From Gammaproteobacteria bacterium (GTDB lineage: Bacteria > Pseudomonadota > Gammaproteobacteria > Steroidobacterales > GCA-2729495): a stretch of DNA of 6,147 nucleotides. The stretch's first letter is position 1. Each line of letters begins with the position of its first letter. The notes under the pieces are model-generated. The model worked only from the letters and a program-made list of their open reading frames with translations. It did not search any database and had not been told where the DNA came from. Positions 5,680 to 6,147 of the stretch are shown here, piece after piece. The stretch is from positions 1 to 6,147 of the forward strand of contig JAKLLP010000134.1 in the NCBI GenBank assembly GCA_023150055.1, written 5' to 3'. Made by a program: the position numbers and the translations under genes.

Positions 5680-6147
5680 CGGTTGCCGGAGGGGAGTACG
5701 TGGCAGCGGCCGGCGCCTCGCAGGCGGCGCGCCTGCTGCAATTCGGCGATTCCATGCTGCCGATCGGGGCGTTCGCTTTCTCCTGCGGCCTCGAATCGGC
5801 AATCCAGAAGCGGGTGGTCACCGACGTCACGACGCTGTTCGCATACACGCGCACCGCGGTCGAGCAGGCCGCACGTGGCGACGGCATCGCCGTCGTCTGT
5901 GCCCATCGCGCAGCATCGGCTGGCGACGTCGACGAACTCGCGCGGATCGACGCGCTCGTCCACGCGCGCAAGCTATCCGCGGAGAGCCGCACGATGACGG
6001 TGCGCATGGGCCGGAAATTCGCCGAGCTCGTGGTCGAGGTCGCCGCCACGCCGCTCATGCGCGCATGGCGCGAGCGCATCGAGGCCGGTACGACGCCCGG
6101 TTGCTACCCGGTCGCGCTGGCAGCGCATCTCGCCGCCCAGGGTCTCG
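5676..6147 (+). CDS. ureF: Urease accessory protein UreF, N-terminal part (cut by window end)
   Basis: An open frame of 157 codons runs off the window. It shows the UreF hallmark L-L-Q-F-G-D-S-M-L-P-I-G-A-F-A-F-S-C-G-L-E-S-A near residues 20-42 (numbered from ATG 5676), followed by the helical A-R-I-D-A-L-V-H-A-R-K-L-S-A-E-S-R region typical of the family. UreF forms a complex with UreD and UreG that docks on apo-urease and gates GTP-dependent nickel insertion. Two starts are possible: ATG 5676, overlapping the ureE stop as ATGA, or in-frame GTG 5700, which has GGAGG 7 bases upstream. The GTG start would give 11 residues before the conserved L-L-Q motif, nearer the usual family length. About one third of the protein should lie beyond the window, presumably followed by ureG. 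Confidence 0.95.
   Translation, partial: MTVAGGEYVAAAGASQAARLLQFGDSMLPIGAFAFSCGLESAIQKRVVTDVTTLFAYTRTAVEQAARGDGIAVVCAHRAASAGDVDELARIDALVHARKLSAESRTMTVRMGRKFAELVVEVAATPLMRAWRERIEAGTTPGCYPVALAAHLAAQGL
5688..5692 (+). promoter_or_regulatory. Strong Shine-Dalgarno favouring the GTG start of ureF
   Basis: GGAGG at 5688-5692 (within GGAGGGGAG, 5688-5696) is 7 bases before the in-frame GTG at 5700. It is the best ribosome binding site in the operon section and competes with the ATG at 5676, which has no such site. Confidence 0.5.

Noticed and set aside
1..6147. CRISPR arrays, tRNA or rRNA genes, insertion sequences or phage genes
   Set aside because: No regularly spaced repeats, RNA gene signatures, transposase or phage proteins were seen on either strand.

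Overview
This is a GC-rich window whose protein families point to a Gram-negative, probably gammaproteobacterial, chromosome: an outer-membrane barrel end, a secreted SYLF-type protein and a proteobacterial-style urease operon. The taxonomic placement is inference from general resemblance. Codon use looks uniformly GC-rich throughout, and I see no clear sign of a recently inserted foreign block.

Layout. (1) 2-927, plus strand: the 3' end of a probable outer-membrane beta-barrel protein (PagL-like ending), overlapping by 4 bases (ATGA) a small secreted SYLF/YSC84-type protein. (2) 928-1147: a convergent intergenic region with a weak terminator-like hairpin and a striking set of three repeat arms that can form mutually exclusive hairpins. 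(3) 1148-2458, minus strand: a polytopic membrane protein that I assign to the DUF1576 family, built from two homologous halves. (4) 2459-2581: a divergent promoter region with an inverted repeat. (5) 2582-6147, plus strand: a urease operon in the order ureA, ureB, ureC, ureE, ureF (cut by the window end). ureB-ureC and ureE-ureF are joined by ATGA overlaps.

How the genes work together. UreA, UreB and UreC form the nickel urease that hydrolyses urea to ammonia and carbamate. UreE delivers nickel, and UreF works with UreG and UreD (neither seen here) in active-site assembly. UreC keeps every metal-binding and catalytic residue. UreA, in contrast, is broken by a net 5-base loss after codon 40: the rest of a perfectly normal UreA follows in another frame, and restoring 5 bases gives exactly 100 residues, the usual family length. 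Either the strain cannot make a normal urease, or the sequence has an error here. This is the single most important thing to check.

The most interesting candidate for new biology is the divergently transcribed DUF1576 protein beside the urease operon. It has a duplicated architecture in which each half carries an H-x-G-x-x-L-Y-N-x-G motif, and its position suggests, but does not prove, a role in urea, ammonia or nickel movement.
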